64,000 bases of DNA. Source: Zerene cesonia. Its lineage: Eukaryota; Arthropoda; Insecta; Lepidoptera; Pieridae. The DNA lies in assembly GCF_012273895.1 (NCBI RefSeq), contig NC_052109.1, forward strand, positions 62,001 through 126,000. The letters run 5' to 3'. Both the position numbers and the translations under genes were made by a program. The notes under the pieces are model-generated. The model searched no databases, was not told the DNA's origin, and saw only the letters and a list, made by a program, of their open reading frames with translations. Positions 25,181-38,546 of this stretch are shown here, one piece after another. How positions within the stretch are numbered: the first letter of the stretch is position 1; each line of letters begins with the position of its first letter.

Positions 25181-27639
25181 GTTTTAAAAAGAAACAATAT
25201 ATAGATAAATTGCATTCTGAAGTATTAATGTGGTTTTATGATACTGTTGCACTAAATTTATATAATATTATTATATTATGTCAACTACATCATTTTGTGA
25301 TAAAGTCACTGTTTGTTTATTTCACACACTTTCATTTAAAGTGTTCTGAAGTTGTGATACTGGTAATAAAATAATTATTAATAATTTGTGTCACATCCCA
25401 TATTACAAAAATATGATTCCCTCGTTGTTCCGTCAACACAAATCTACGCATTAATCATCGTCATCTCCCTGGCTATAAATATTTTTCCCGTAAGCCGCTC
25501 GTTAATTTACCATATTTAGACAATATTTTATATTTAAACCATCTATTGTATGTAATCTGCGACGCCCACACACGTCTGTGTGAGTGTGTAACCATAGAAA
25601 CGAAAGTTTCGTAAAGTGCCTAGTATGAGTAATTTGCAATAACGTATTTATATAGAATAAAGCAAACTAGAATGTTCTGCCTCCTTCTAGACACAAGCGA
25701 GATTCCGAACCAGCGTTAAATAACAAGTTGATGCGCCGTTTGTGATGGCATGACATAATTTGTAACTGCTTATGGCGGATGCTTTATCAATTTATGTTTG
25801 CATGAGAACAAATAATACGCAAAGATGTAAAAATGTGAAGTTCTTTAATTCTATGTTTTGAATAAAATTTTTTTTAAAAATATCTCATGTCTTATGTATA
25901 AGATATATTTTCGTAAAGTTTTAAAAAATTCATTCCTCAGTAGTTTCGCGAAGGAGTAACAAACATCCAACCATCGATATCGATTAGGAGGATTTATTGT
26001 GAACTAGTTTTCCACTAGCGTCATCGTTCGCATCGTCAAAGGAAATTCCCAGGGGACTGAGAAGTTTCACTGCCGTAAACCAGTGGCACTCTTTAGACAC
26101 AAATATCAAATCATAAAATCGCTCGGTTGCGACGCGAAAGGGAGACAAGCTAACAAATAGGCCGACATACTTCGGTATTTATTATAGCAGTAAGGATTAT
26201 TTACCTACTTATTATTATTTAGAAGCCATACTTTCCGATAGTATTCGTAAATGACTTTTTGTAAGGAAATTCACGAAATAAACACAAGGCTACTAAACCT
26301 ACATCATTATCTTAATATTCATTACTATTACACCGATTCGGAGACCACTTTTAGAGATTAGAACTTGGAACATTGTTCTAGAAACGTTCGGCTTAAATCA
26401 TCACGTTAAATACGTACGTTGATTAGTTTAGTAAAGTAAATGACATTACTCGTTAATCCTAAAATCCGATTGGCATTGGATTCCACACTGGGCTGAGCTG
26501 TCTCCTTGAACAATATTAACTGAATTGGGTTTGGCTCGCGGTTTACAGTTATATATAGATTTAAACATTTATCTACATCGTTCTCAACAATTTATTCATT
26601 CACTTAACCCGAGGATTCATGAGAATATGCAATGAAAGTTAACACAAACTTCTAGGAATAAAAAATACTACGGTTTAAAGGAAGCAATTAATTCAAATTA
26701 TTCTTAAAAAAAGAGCGAATTCTATAAAAATAATTCAAGGAATTTCGTTGTAATATTTGTTGGGCGGATGTTTCTAATCATTAAAACGTAATTAAGAAGT
26801 TTATCTTTCAAAGGATCCGAAAATAAAGAGAATCTATTGAATGAAGTAAGCTCGCTCTGAGTCACGCACTTTATTATCTTTTTAGTTCGTGTTTTTAGGA
26901 TACGCATATTGTAATGTAGAAAGTAAATTACCTATGAAATACGTATCAGAAATAAAGTTCACGTCATAATTTTTGTGGTAAACATTTTTAAACATTCGTT
27001 TGTTCGCTTCCATTCATTAAATACTAATTATAATTGTTCATGTCATAAAGGCTCGCATGAAAACTGTCCATAAATTAATTAGATGTTTTCTTGTGTCAAC
27101 GAATATAAATATTAGACTACATAACATAAGCTTGGGAAGTTAAAAGGCACTCGTATAAAAATAGATTTACTTAGAAACGTCAACTTGTACAATAAACTGT
27201 AACCACCTGTAATGATTCATATCGCAAAATATGATAACATCTGTTCACCTCCCTCTGTACAGTGCTCGTAGAAAGGGACAGCTATAGGGCTTGCAAATGG
27301 TACGCGTGGTACGAGCGCGATAAAAAACAAATGGCTACAAACGAAACCCACGCGAATCCGATACTGTGTCTAAAATTTCAACATTTGCCCACAAATGGAT
27401 AAAGTTTGTGGAATGGAGATAAAGTCGTCCGTCGTACTTAAAATTAATACTATTTCGTGGTACATCAATACTAATTCGATATCTATGAACTGACCTCATG
27501 AGTCATAATGCTGCACATATAACCTTGGCTTGCTTAAGACCTTCAGAGGTGCTTTTTAGTGCCAACTACCTGCTATTACACATTACACCTTAATATACAA
27601 TCTCCTATGTACTCTTTTTATTTATTTATTTATTTTATT
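25181..27639. other. Intergenic with Helitron-like fragments
   Basis: Around 25930-25975 there is CAGTAGTTTCGCGAAGGAGTA then ACAAACATCCAACC, and at 26120-26155 GGTTGCGACGCGAAAGGGAG. Both resemble interior parts of lepidopteran Helitron-like repeats but have no ends. No gene seen in the rest. Confidence 0.4.
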
Positions 27640-27730
27640 TATAAAAGGTACCTTACAGCTAATTTTACAGTTTTTAATTAAATATCACAATGAGTACGCC
27701 AATGACAAGGTACACCAGTTGCTAGTTAAA
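27640..27730 (+). repeat. Diverged dispersed repeat, copy 1
   Basis: AAAGGTACCTTACAGCTAATTTTAC followed about 40 bases later by GCCAATGACAAGGTACACC. It aligns by eye with 31165-31255 (GAGGTATCTTGCAGCTAATGTTAC then ACACCAATTACAAGATACAC). Class unknown. Confidence 0.4.
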
Positions 27731-27830
27731 TATAAGTGACAAACAATTATGAAAACTTATAATAAAGGTAAATGTAAAAATTTTATTACGGAGTTCTATC
27801 TGAAACAAGTCTGTATGCCCACATGCATTT

Positions 27831-27834
27831 GTGT

Positions 27835-27866
<32 letters not shown>

Positions 27867-27868
27867 TT

Positions 27869-27943
<75 letters not shown>

Positions 27944-27962
27944 TGTGTGTTTGTGTATGTGT
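27831..27962 (+). repeat. Long (GT)n microsatellite
   Basis: About 130 bases of GT/TG dinucleotide repeat, interrupted by a few TTG and TAT units. The open frame through it is a low-complexity Val/Cys artefact. It is likely length-polymorphic. Confidence 0.97.
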
Positions 27963-30900
27963 AAAAGTCAGTGAAATTATTGTTTATTTCCTAAATTAAT
28001 CAAGTCAAGGATCGCAATTTTGAATTTAGAGCAAATCTCAAAATTGCATTTCACCTAGAAATATAATTTGTAAGATGAAGAATGAGTTTTATTCAAATAT
28101 AGATTGTACCCTTATTCGGGGAGACACTGCCGCCAAATTAAACTAAACTGTGTTGAATATAGCAATCCCTAATCAAATCAGTACATTTTAAAATATATAC
28201 CAAATTATTCCGTATACGATTTTTTCACCGCTGCGATCAACTTGACACGTGACGTACAAGCTGTTTCATATACATTATATATTCATAACACAACATGCAT
28301 AATTATATAAATTATATTATAAAAATGTATGAAGTTTGTGATTACAAAATCATGTTTATTCTATCAGACGATATCTCGCGTACGATCAGCTAATACGTCA
28401 CAATGACGAGTCCGCGTAAAGCAGAGCACAAAGCCTGTTTACCCTCGTTCCCGTCCCCGTCCCCAGCCCCGGCCGGCCCTGCCCTGGCCCCGGCCCCGGG
28501 CTGGGACGATAAGCTCATGTAGCTCCATAAAACTGGACAAAGGATCCCCTTGCGCTTTCATGTGAATATCGGTTTATTACATAATCGATCTGGAAAATGT
28601 AATATATTTAAAATTCGTACTTAATTTTTATTATAAATTGTTTAGCAGGTAATATATGCAAATGTATCTGTTAATAAAATAATAACACTAATTACATATA
28701 AACCCGGCACTTTGTTTTAACAAATAAAATCAATAATTTTAAGTGAAACTTATAATACATGAAACAAATCCGACTTCTTGTTAACAAACAATTTCAAACA
28801 AAATAACATGGAAGTTGAGACGAATAATGAAAAGAAAAACAGATAAAGAACAAGAACAAAAGAGGGCCTATCAATGTGGGAACCTTTTATATATAGGTCT
28901 ATTATAGATTATCATTTTCATATTGTTTTTTGAAATACATTTTACTACTTTTCCAAGGCAGGAGGACACGTATAAAATGAAAGTAATTATAATTGGCACA
29001 TGTTTTGGGAAATTATCTACAACACGCATTATGCTGATGATTATATTAAATTAATTTTCCGTTGTCCCAGTTTATTGATGGATTCAGCGAGGTCGATTAC
29101 GTGAGAGACCGCATGACAGGCGGTAATCTCCGAGGTATTACTGCTAAATACTTCGGGCTAATTGCATACGGACGCGCACGATGCGGTTTCTTACCTAATG
29201 TTTAACTGTGATCTTATATTTTAAACCTTATCATTTCTGAAACCTCATATTGTGTTGAATCTACGTGTAATCGACTAATTTAGGCAAGGATAGGTCAGAA
29301 AGAAACATCTGGAAAAGATGGTCGAGTAACTAAGAAGGTCCCATACGTTCAGGGAATATTTATTACCTGTAGGTCACTAACATAAAGATCGAAGATGTTA
29401 GTTTTTTAAATAATGTCGTAGATTTGAAAAAATAAAAGTATACAATTTGCAACGGGATACAATGAACAGTAACATTATGGAAAAATACCCAGAAATTTGT
29501 CTGATCAAAGCATAGGAGCGTGGGTGGCGTGTTGGCAATGGAGCCAGCACGACATAACACTTAAGACTGATGGCCCCAAACGGCGCTGTCTCAACGGCTG
29601 CGACGCGGCGCACAACTAAACCCCACAATATTAGCTACGTGATTATAATACACGAGGACAATTCCCGCAGTTAATCTCTACAGTTCAGCAAGTTATTCAT
29701 TGCGCAATATACCATAAACTAAAGAGACATTTATGAAACAGTTCTTTATTGCTGATCTACATCCTGCATTAATTAAAATCTTTAGTCAGATTTCAGGTAG
29801 GTATAGGTAAAAATTTCTAAGGTATAGGTACGTACGTATGCCTCAGGTAGGTGACCCAGATATATCAACATGACCATATTAAGGTCATTATATGGTAATT
29901 AAGATAATTTAATGTTGTAATGTAAAAATTATAGCGTAAAATAATATGATACTTTTCTTACATCACATATTAATGCTTATGTTAGACAAGCTTTAAATTC
30001 CTCAAAGTCCCTTAATGTCTCCTCGTATTTTCAGGGCATCTCCAACCCTTTCAAGATAATCTTTCCATACGATTAAAATCAGTATTGTGTCAGCTTGTCT
30101 CCGCGGGACGAGCCACGTCACCTTCCATCGAACTGCTCGTGTATTCTTAATGTACACCACATCTGTGGGACGACTGGGCTACAAAGGTATGCCAAAACTA
30201 ACTCTATCGTATTGGCATAGAGTTGGATTGAGATCGAGGGTATATAGCTTGTATTTCTCGTGCGCGCGCAAACCTTAAATTTGATACACTGAACGTAATA
30301 CAAGATGAGAGTCTTGGATAAGTTTACTAGTTACGATATAATAAAATAAATTAAGGTGTATGCGCAATGTGGGAATGATTCAATTGAAACAAAACAAACG
30401 TTAATTCAAATTTCTCATCTCTTTTTAATTTTACTTAAAATAACAATAAATACACACATTATATAATATATTTACGCATTACATAGATCATAAAATACAT
30501 TAGAATACATCATAAAAAACCATAAACCATAACGTTTGTGTTAAAAAAAAGTGACAAATAGTCCACAGTGTAACTATTAAGGTTATCATAGGAGTGTACC
30601 ATTGGTCTACCTGAAATCTGTATTTAATAAATGTTAACGAATGGATGCGACTTATTTTTAACACAATACGACATAACGACATAACAAATAATATTTCTTG
30701 TATGATATATACTTGCCGTAGTGTGCAGAGATCCCAGCCGTTCCCGAGAGTCCGACTTCACAAACAAGTCGCCGACAACGTCTACGTGCTCTTATTAAAC
30801 CTGTGGGGGTGTGGAGGGGAGAGCGGGGGGGGGGAGCTGGCTATTCGTTATAACTCAATATGGGATCAACTTATACGGCTTTTTAATTTAAGAGTCAGAT

Positions 30901-31164
30901 GAAAACACGTTTAAATAAATAGATTTCTTTATGAACGTCTAAACGGTAAATCGAACTAACACATTATATAATGCAAATTTTGAACCAATATTTCAATTCA
31001 ACAACTGTAATATCTTTAACTATGTGAAGAGTAACTTTTCCAGCGGGTCTCATTACACCAACCATACGCCCGGCACAGAATACTGAATTATTATTCCTTT
31101 ACGGCTAGAAAAACATTAATTATTATTTAGGCTCACGTCAGCATATCAACCTTTAATGTGTTAT
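27963..31164. other. Intergenic with C-rich tract
   Basis: No gene seen. A C-rich, CpG-containing tract occupies about 28445-28505 and a G-rich run lies at about 30810-30840. Short frames at 29.4-29.6 and 30.1-30.9 kb occur on both strands and lack protein features. Confidence 0.4.
28449..28505. repeat. C-rich tract with quadruplex potential on the minus strand
   Basis: Successive runs CCC-GT-CCCC-GT-CCCC-AG-CCCC within a few bases satisfy the G3+N1-7 quadruplex pattern on the complementary strand. A GGCCGGCC-rich continuation follows. Strongly GC-rich against AT-rich flanks. Confidence 0.55.
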
Positions 31165-31255
31165 TATTTTTTGTACGAGGTATCTTGCAGCTAATGTTAC
31201 TATATAATTCCGTTTAGAAATATGTACACCAATTACAAGATACACATTTTATTGA
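31165..31255 (+). repeat. Diverged dispersed repeat, copy 2
   Basis: Second copy of the sequence at 27640-27730, sharing the GGTA-CTT-CAGCTAAT-TTAC core and the CCAAT-ACAAG-TACAC segment, with several substitutions and indels. Class unknown. Confidence 0.4.
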
Positions 31256-32525
31256 GAGATAAAAATCAAAAGTAAGACAAAACTCAGTAAAGTTTCATCT
31301 AACTAGTTAATTATTTTAACTCCTTAAACATTCAACATCTATACGGTTAAAGTAACACTATCAGCGAACATTAACTCTAAAATCGACTCGACGAGATAAA
31401 TTCTCCATCAACTTGTCATATCTCAACAGTAAATAAATAAAGCTGTAAAAAACGAGCGCTTAAATTCTACGCTGTGTCGGTCCACATGCTCTGCGACATA
31501 ACGTAATTATACGAGACGATGAACACTACACAAAAAACACTTTTATCGCCTAAAACATAGAGCTCAATTTCATATGTACAGTTTAATAACTGATTAATAA
31601 AAAGTTCATTGAGTATGATCGATTGTGTTGTTGGATATTATTCCACGGAACTGAAATATGTTGTTATATGGGTTCGGTTTACTATTTGATTTATGAGCGT
31701 AATAATATTTCGGAGAAAACCTTATCTGTGAAACCTGTGAACTTAACATAAAGTACAGAAATTATTTGTAATTCAATATTCAAGCAACTAATGGAAAAGA
31801 ATTTTTATAAACGCGTTGTTATTCTATGTCATAAACATTAGAGTCATAATGAAATAAGTGTTCATAATATAATGCATGAAATACATCACTTTGAAACAAG
31901 GAGCTATTTATGTGATATATTCTTAAGTTTCATTCGGAATTACTAACATTTAGCTCACTGTAAATTTCAGCATATAAGAGATTAAATGATGCAAGGATGA
32001 GTTACTGCGAAAATGCTGCTTCATTAATGAAATCCTGGAACCTATTGATATTTTAACTAATGAAAGACGCATTTTGTTAAGTGTATGCCAAAGTGAATTT
32101 TACACAAGTATTTTTGGAGCTGTTTCATAAAGTGCTCCACTGAAATATAGTATATATACACGTAAGAATTTCACAACCAGTATACAGAAGTTAGTTCATG
32201 ACAAACACATATCGACATGTGTTTATTGGTTTGTTCTCATGGTTGCAGCGCGTCATAAAAACCGCGGATATACGAGAAAGTATTAACTGCCATAAGGTAT
32301 GAGTATATCACGTACGTGTTTCTTGTAGCAACGTGCAAATATGACTGTGAACTAGATGGAGCAAGTGCGTTGATTTGTATGGAAGTCTAACGTGCCGTGA
32401 TAAAAGGAAAAAGGGTGCATAATTGTAAAAAAAGAAATCCAATACACATATTGTTATTTGTGTTGTAGTTACAGGGCGCTAGGTGCGCTCGCTGTATTAT
32501 CTGTGGACGCGACATACAATCTGCA

Positions 32526-32702
32526 AATCAATGGCGGCTCGTAAAAATAGTTGTTTTTATCGCGACATGCCTTCAAATTGTTAAACGTTTGTTGTAAGAC
32601 AGGAATAGCTGTCGCGAGGAGAGGGCATGGGCGTGGGTAGAGAGGGGCGGGGGGGACGCTATTTGTTTATGGCGCAAACAAGCGGGTCACGTGTTTACGC
32701 TT
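32526..32702. promoter_or_regulatory. Candidate regulatory element with G-quadruplex motif
   Basis: Within about 180 bases: TTTTTATCGCGACA, a partner CTGTCGCGAG, a G-run series at 32623-32655 (GGG CAT GGG CGT GGG, six-base loop, GGGG C GGGGGGG), TTTATGGCGC, a CACGTG E-box at 32688-32693 overlapping into TGTTTAC (forkhead-type). No reading frame. The regulatory role is inferred. Confidence 0.35.
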
Positions 32703-33799
32703 TCAGATGATAAAAAAATGTCATGGCGATTTATTTAACTATTACATAGTAATTTTTCAATAGAAATGTAATAAAATATTTAATATGTCAATGTTCAACA
32801 CATCCATCATTACCATTATAATAAATGAAGTACCAAATTTACACAAATCCTGTTATTATGTTATAGGTGGTAAAACTCCCCCGTATTTAAATAATTAAAA
32901 CATTATATTTGTAGTGAATGAATACTCTAAATAAGAGTATGTTGGCAATTCTCACTTTCCGAACAGAGCCGGGGCGGGACGGATGTCTAGTTTATTTTAC
33001 ATTAAATACACAGTGCAGATAGAAGCGTAGTGAGCATATTTAGTGATAACAACATTTTTGTGTTTAGATCATAATTCAATACAAATGTGTATAATTATTA
33101 TTCATTCCGAAACAGGTTAACAACTAATTTATTTTATAATTTATAACGACAGTAATAAAAAAGGTACAGATTTATTTCCATTAAACACAATAACGATAAT
33201 CGGCTATAAGTACTTAATATTAGTTTCAAGTTAAATAGCACAATCTGAAGCTTCGAATTCATATGACAATAATTTACTATTGTCAATAATAACTCCCACT
33301 TTAACATGCGACCTTAATGCAAGCTCTAACTATCACACACATATAACGGAATGGACTTTGCCCACACTCGTTTGTATTTAAAATACCAAAAACGGCAATA
33401 ATTGTAAAGCAAAACAATTAAATTTACAGTTATGTATTCCTTATCTGCTGCAATACTGATAGGGTCGCCACTCTTGCGTTTTAGAACTCGTATTGAGACA
33501 CATATATTATTTAATACGAGTGCCTCATACAGGTACAAATAAAATACATTTCATGTACAGTTAACATACCTTTTAGCAGGGTGTATAGCAACTTAGCGGA
33601 AATGCAAAATATTAAAAATAATCGTTGTCAAACATCGTTCTTTATCAACTATTAATATTAAAATATTTTTGCCTAAAAAGTCCGCCGCAAATCATGGAAA
33701 TAATATTTCAGGATGTATATAATAATGTATTTAGATAAATCGTCGACAGCCCTAGCTTGATGCTGGTATAATTTAGAATTTCACAGGTATATTTAGTAA

Positions 33800-33960
33800 T
33801 AAGTTGAATATGTTCCGGTGGTGGCCGGCCGGTCGGCCGGTCGGCGTGAGATCGCTAACGACTGCTATTACTTAACTATTCTGTGCAATTACTTCGATCA
33901 ATTAATTGAACGTGATAGCTTCACGAAGGCCGCTTCACGATAACTAGATAATAAAACATT
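33800..33960. promoter_or_regulatory. Candidate regulatory patch with homeodomain palindrome
   Basis: A GGCCGGCCGGTCGGCCGG run (about 33823-33844) is followed by TCAATTAATTGA at 33898-33909, a palindromic paired homeodomain core, and by the near-duplicate TTCACGA motifs at about 33920-33940. Non-coding; role inferred. Confidence 0.3.
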
Positions 33961-35499
33961 CAATTCAATTTCAAATTTAGTTAAGCACATTTTTATTGAC
34001 AGGGAAAGTGATTATTGAATGGCTATGTAATTGAATGATATTTGATATTTTCTTAGCGTGTCCATTTTGCTACATAGAGGTGCAATTGATCAGTCAGTGT
34101 GTTAATTTTTATTTTTATCGTGTGATTAAAAGCATCCTCGTCAATAATAATCTTACTAACACTTGGTTCAATCGTTTTTAAACATATGGTTTAAACTTAT
34201 ATATTACTGCAGCTCCGTCCAATTTGTGGTAAAACTAACTATTATTCTAAACCTTGTTATATTTTCTTTCAGACAAAATAAAAACAATTGTTCTCATTAT
34301 ATACATCTAATATTCCGTTATAACGTCTGTGTGAACGGATACAGGCTGTATTGAAATCAGCAGCTAATTAGAATTTCTATAGCTAGAAGAGCGTCCGCGC
34401 CGGTGTCATGTAACTGAATCTGTTGTTTTGCAATGATCGCTCTCGTGTACTCTCATCAGCCATGGACTGAGGACATCCATATATAAATACATACAATAGT
34501 AAGTATAATAAATATAAATGCTACCCTCTTTATAATTAATTAATCATTTAAATAATTAGACTTAAGTATTAAATAATACTCTTTTCAAACTCAAATAATT
34601 ATTTATTCAATTAGACATCTTTTATAAGCACTTTAGAATCGTCATAACATTTTTACAGGAAGATCCGGTAGGAAGCTCTGTAGACTGTCTGGTTGATCAT
34701 TTGCTAAACTTGCATCAAAATTTTCTCTAAAATAATTACATCACACATTCTAATATTTATTCATAAACGGTTAGTTATTTTAATTTAACAATAACAATAT
34801 TTAATATTATGATTATCCTATCTCAATATACAATTCCCCAACTTCTATTAAATTATTGTTAAAAAGACCCATATATTATTATCAATGGCCGGCATTTATT
34901 AATGTTGTTTCCAAAGTTGATAAATTTATTAAAATTATCGTTTTGTAAAAAATAAACCCGGGGTATATTACATCTCGTACAATAGCCAGATTTATAAAGT
35001 CTGACAACAAATCCATACTTAATGATTTAAGCTGAAAAGTTTAAACGCGATTTCGGAAATTGTTTCATTGTGCCATAGTCCATTGGATATGGCCATGGAG
35101 GAAGAATAAAGACTATAATAATATAATGTACGACGCGAAGCGCATTTAGTAAAGTATAAAGTGAACATTTTTAATTGTTTGTTTTAATTCGACATCAAAG
35201 CAAATTTATAACTGTTGCTTCTATATAATTTCAGGCAATTATATCCATTCAAACACTCTTTCTTCTTGAGCAACAAACCGTGGAAACGACTACTGGTAAC
35301 AAGCACGAAGCACTTGTCATCACTGCAGGGGTAATTTTGTTACTTATTGACTAATTAGCTTCACGAATAATTTTTGTTTGAACTTAGGTGTTAACGAAAG
35401 GTTTTGATCAAAGTCTAAACAGTTTTAAAGCAGACTAAGCGACATGCGAATACCAGTTTAGTAACAAATTGAATGTGTTGTAATGCTGGCTGTGGATTA

Positions 35500-35697
35500 T
35501 CTATATATATAAAATTCTCGTGTCACAGTTTTCGTTGCCATACTCCTCCGAAACGGCTTGACCGATTTGATGACCGAACGGCTCTGAAATTTGGTAAGCA
35601 TATTGGGTAGGTCTGAGAATCGGCCAACATCTATTTTTTATCCCGATATTCCTACGGGATACGGACTTACGCGGGTGAAACCGCGGGGCGCAGCTAG
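35500..35697 (+). mobile_element. Young non-autonomous Helitron-like element, copy A
   Basis: Flanked A|TC...CTAG|T. It starts TCTATATATATAAAATTCTCG-like and ends CGGGGCGCAGCTAG. Just upstream of the end, GCGG-GTGAAA-CCGC forms the short 3' hairpin expected of a Helitron. It spans 198 bases and is nearly identical to copy B at 38589-38772. It differs by one substitution (CCCGATAT versus CCCAATAT), one missing base in the TA run and a 13-base indel. The open frame on its minus strand is an artefact of the repeat. Confidence 0.85.
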
Positions 35698-36905
35698 TAT
35701 ACAATGAAATTAAGTTTTTTACAGGTGATTATATAAATACAATCAACCGTAATTTTTTAAAATTTATTTTGACATTCTACATTTTTTCATATTATTATAG
35801 AACGACAACGGACACACAAGTATACAGCAAAATTTTACATGACAACAAAATTATATATCTATATGACACCATAAGTAAGAGTTCAATAAACCTGACGTTA
35901 GTCTTAAAATGCTGAAGACCTCAATATCGTTTCTTTTATCATCCCTTAGTTCACAGCTCCGGTGTTTTCACATCGTTTGATAGGTTTCAGTGAACAAGGA
36001 CATATCCAACTCCCCTCCCCCTCCCGCCCCCTCTCTCTCCTCTACACCCTGATATATTGTGCGGCTGTCAGCTCGCATCAATCACGATCTAGTCGGTTTT
36101 GCGAACAAAAACGATATTAAAATATAGTGCAATGTTCCTGACGGAATTGTCGGTATTTCACAACTGGGAATGAAAATATAGTACCTAGCTGTGAGAAGGG
36201 TCGTAGGCAGGTTTTTAGTTTACAATGTTCAATTGAAAAACAAATTCTATCATAATAATTATTACTCTTAAAAAGGCATGTCGTGGTCAAGTTAAAAAAT
36301 TTAACAACATATTGTAACTCTTAATTTCATAAATTACCTTTTATTTGTCTTTAATTTTAAAACATAAATTAAAGAAAATTCGTTTATCCATTTCTAATTA
36401 TCTGTAGCACATAAACGTTAAAAAGAAGTTACTATGTAATGAAATCTGCAAAGCGTATACACGAGTGGATATATACAAGAAATCACAAAAAGTACCAAAA
36501 ATCAAGTTGAAATTTCCAGTAAAAGCGCCTCATATCATAATTTAGTGTTTCGACGAGATAATGCAACGCGACGAGTGTCAGATAGCGCGATGACTGAACA
36601 CTGTATCTTGCCGAGTTACATTTGTGATAAGTTTTTATCGTTACCGCTTATATCTTGGTCATGTATTCAGTTTTATAGGACCAGATATTAGAAAACGAGT
36701 AAAAACTGTAAAAGAAACCGTCTCAAATGTACCAGATTATGTTTTATGATTCGGTCGTGATGGCCCGGTTGGAATGGTTGAGAACGAAATTATTCGTAAC
36801 GTAAGTATATATTAGTATTTACTTAGAAGCATGTTTTTCACGTATGGATGAGATAATGCAATAAATATGTATTAACAAAAACACAAATATGTGTTTACGT
36901 AACTT
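35698..36905. other. Intergenic with quadruplex-type tract
   Basis: No gene seen. A polypyrimidine tract at 36008-36052 includes CCCC-T-CCCCC-T-CCC-G-CCCCC (36012-36031), a single-base-loop quadruplex pattern on the minus strand. It is followed by GGCTGTCAGCTCGCATCAAT, an unassigned GC-richer patch. Confidence 0.45.
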
Positions 36906-37000
36906 TTCATATTATAAAGAGGAAGAATTTTTATTTTTGTTTGTTTGTTTGTAATGCATAAAATCTCTGTACGACGAGCGAAGCCGGGGCAAACTGCTAG
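36906..37000 (+). mobile_element. Truncated Helitron-like element
   Basis: Contains ATATTATAAAGAGGAAGAA, a TTTGTTTGTTTGTTTGTAATG tract, GAGCGAAGCCGGGGC and ends AACTGCTAG|T. It belongs to the same family as 11201-11368 but is shorter (about 95 bases). The extreme 5' end and middle are missing. Confidence 0.65.
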
Positions 37001-38546
37001 TCATATCTGTTTGCAATTTATTTGGTTACATAATAAACTTTATGATATTGCAAATTCTTCTAAAGAATGAAATTGACATAAACCAATTAAATTTCACATC
37101 TTCGTTTTTAGGTTGAAACCGGAGTATTTGTTCAGAAATAATTTCCACACTCACAGTTTGTCCTAGATACGGTGGAGCGTGTATCAAATATCCTTTCTAA
37201 GACCGTTAGCCGTAAGTAACGCATAAAGAGGGTGACGCCGCGGCAGCATTGTCGGCTCGCATTGTTGGCTCCGTGCTGACGTCACAGCGATGGACTGCAT
37301 TGTGTCCACTACAATGCTAACGAGAATTACAATCGAGTGTCGATTCATCTTACCAATAACATTTGTATAGGAGTTACATCGACTGAAGTGTGTTCCGATA
37401 AAGCATTTTGCAATCGATGATCGCTTGTTTCATTTGCAGTGTTTTTACTTTAGCTGTGCGTAGATAATAACTGTTTTAACAAATTACAAATTGACATAAA
37501 AAATCAGGACCCAAAAATGTCTCGATTCTGCTTATCTTTTTATTAGCTCAATCCTGAGATTTCTGATAACATAATGGTTATAGTATTCACTAAAGAGAAA
37601 ACAAATAATAGCTCGGAACCTATATAATAAAAACTAGATAATCAAATTAAGGAATAAATAAGGCTTAAGAACATGAACTAAATCAAATACAATATCTAGT
37701 AACTGTTTTCTATTACATAAAGTAAATTTCCACTTTAACTACCCGTTTAATAACATAGGACAATAAAACAATCAGTTACGTCACTTTACCCGCAGGTTTA
37801 ATTAACAAACTTTCAATTTGTAAAGGCTCCAAACTACTCCGTCTTAAGTCAGTTGCAAACACTTTGATGCATTGCGAGTCCGGCGTAACTCGAGGCGGTG
37901 GACGAGAACACTTTGCTAAGTAAATAAACTTCTTTGATTTAGCTGCGATCGTTTGGGTCTACCAGAAATAGATATGTACCAGACTACGTTAAGACGTAAA
38001 CTTGTGGAGTTAATCAAGTTTGTGATAGCACTACAAAGCTTCTACTCACATAGTAACTGTTATAGTAATATGCGCTTGTACTGTGCTGTACATGCTTCCG
38101 AAATTGGGTCACGCTCGCGCAGAGGAAGTTCCACACGTTAAAAGGGGCAGCTCATGAAACAACATACATTTATATCAGAGACTTGTCAGTCTCTGATTAA
38201 GACCTATTGGTCAATAGATGCGTTTACTTTTTCTTTGCCTCACTCCCAAATAATCCCCAATGGCTTAGGAGTACTCGCGATGATGTTTTTGGGAAAGCTT
38301 ATGCAGATGATGTGGTGTATCATTAATTAATATAACTATTTTCTTCGTCATTATGGCGTGTCCTGGCTGTGCAGCTTATATAATTCCAAATGCTTGCACG
38401 ATGTTCATTTCCTTATTTGCCGTGTGATACTGTGACTCTATCATTAGATCTTTTGTTTATATACAATATCGTGAGTTGGCAATCGCTCAGCACAAACATG
38501 GTGTGTCGACTTAACGTACATACAAGGTTTTTGCTTATATAAGACA
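37001..38546. other. Intergenic, no gene seen
   Basis: Includes a GC-richer patch at about 37195-37300 with a perfect TGACGTCA at 37277-37284 and a related TTACGTCA near 37776. No exon supported. Confidence 0.4.

Larger units (their letters stand above)
31256..35499. other. Intergenic with candidate regulatory patches
   Basis: No coding gene supported. Noteworthy patches are described separately: 32526-32702 (G4 tract with E-box and forkhead motifs) and 33800-33960 (GGCCGGCCGGTCGG repeat followed by a homeodomain palindrome). Confidence 0.4.

Noticed and set aside
27749..27964. 71-codon Val/Cys-rich frame
   Set aside because: It is translation of the GT microsatellite.
35501..35704. 67-codon minus-strand frame
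   Set aside because: It lies wholly within Helitron-like copy A; the near-identical copy B carries an indel that breaks the frame.
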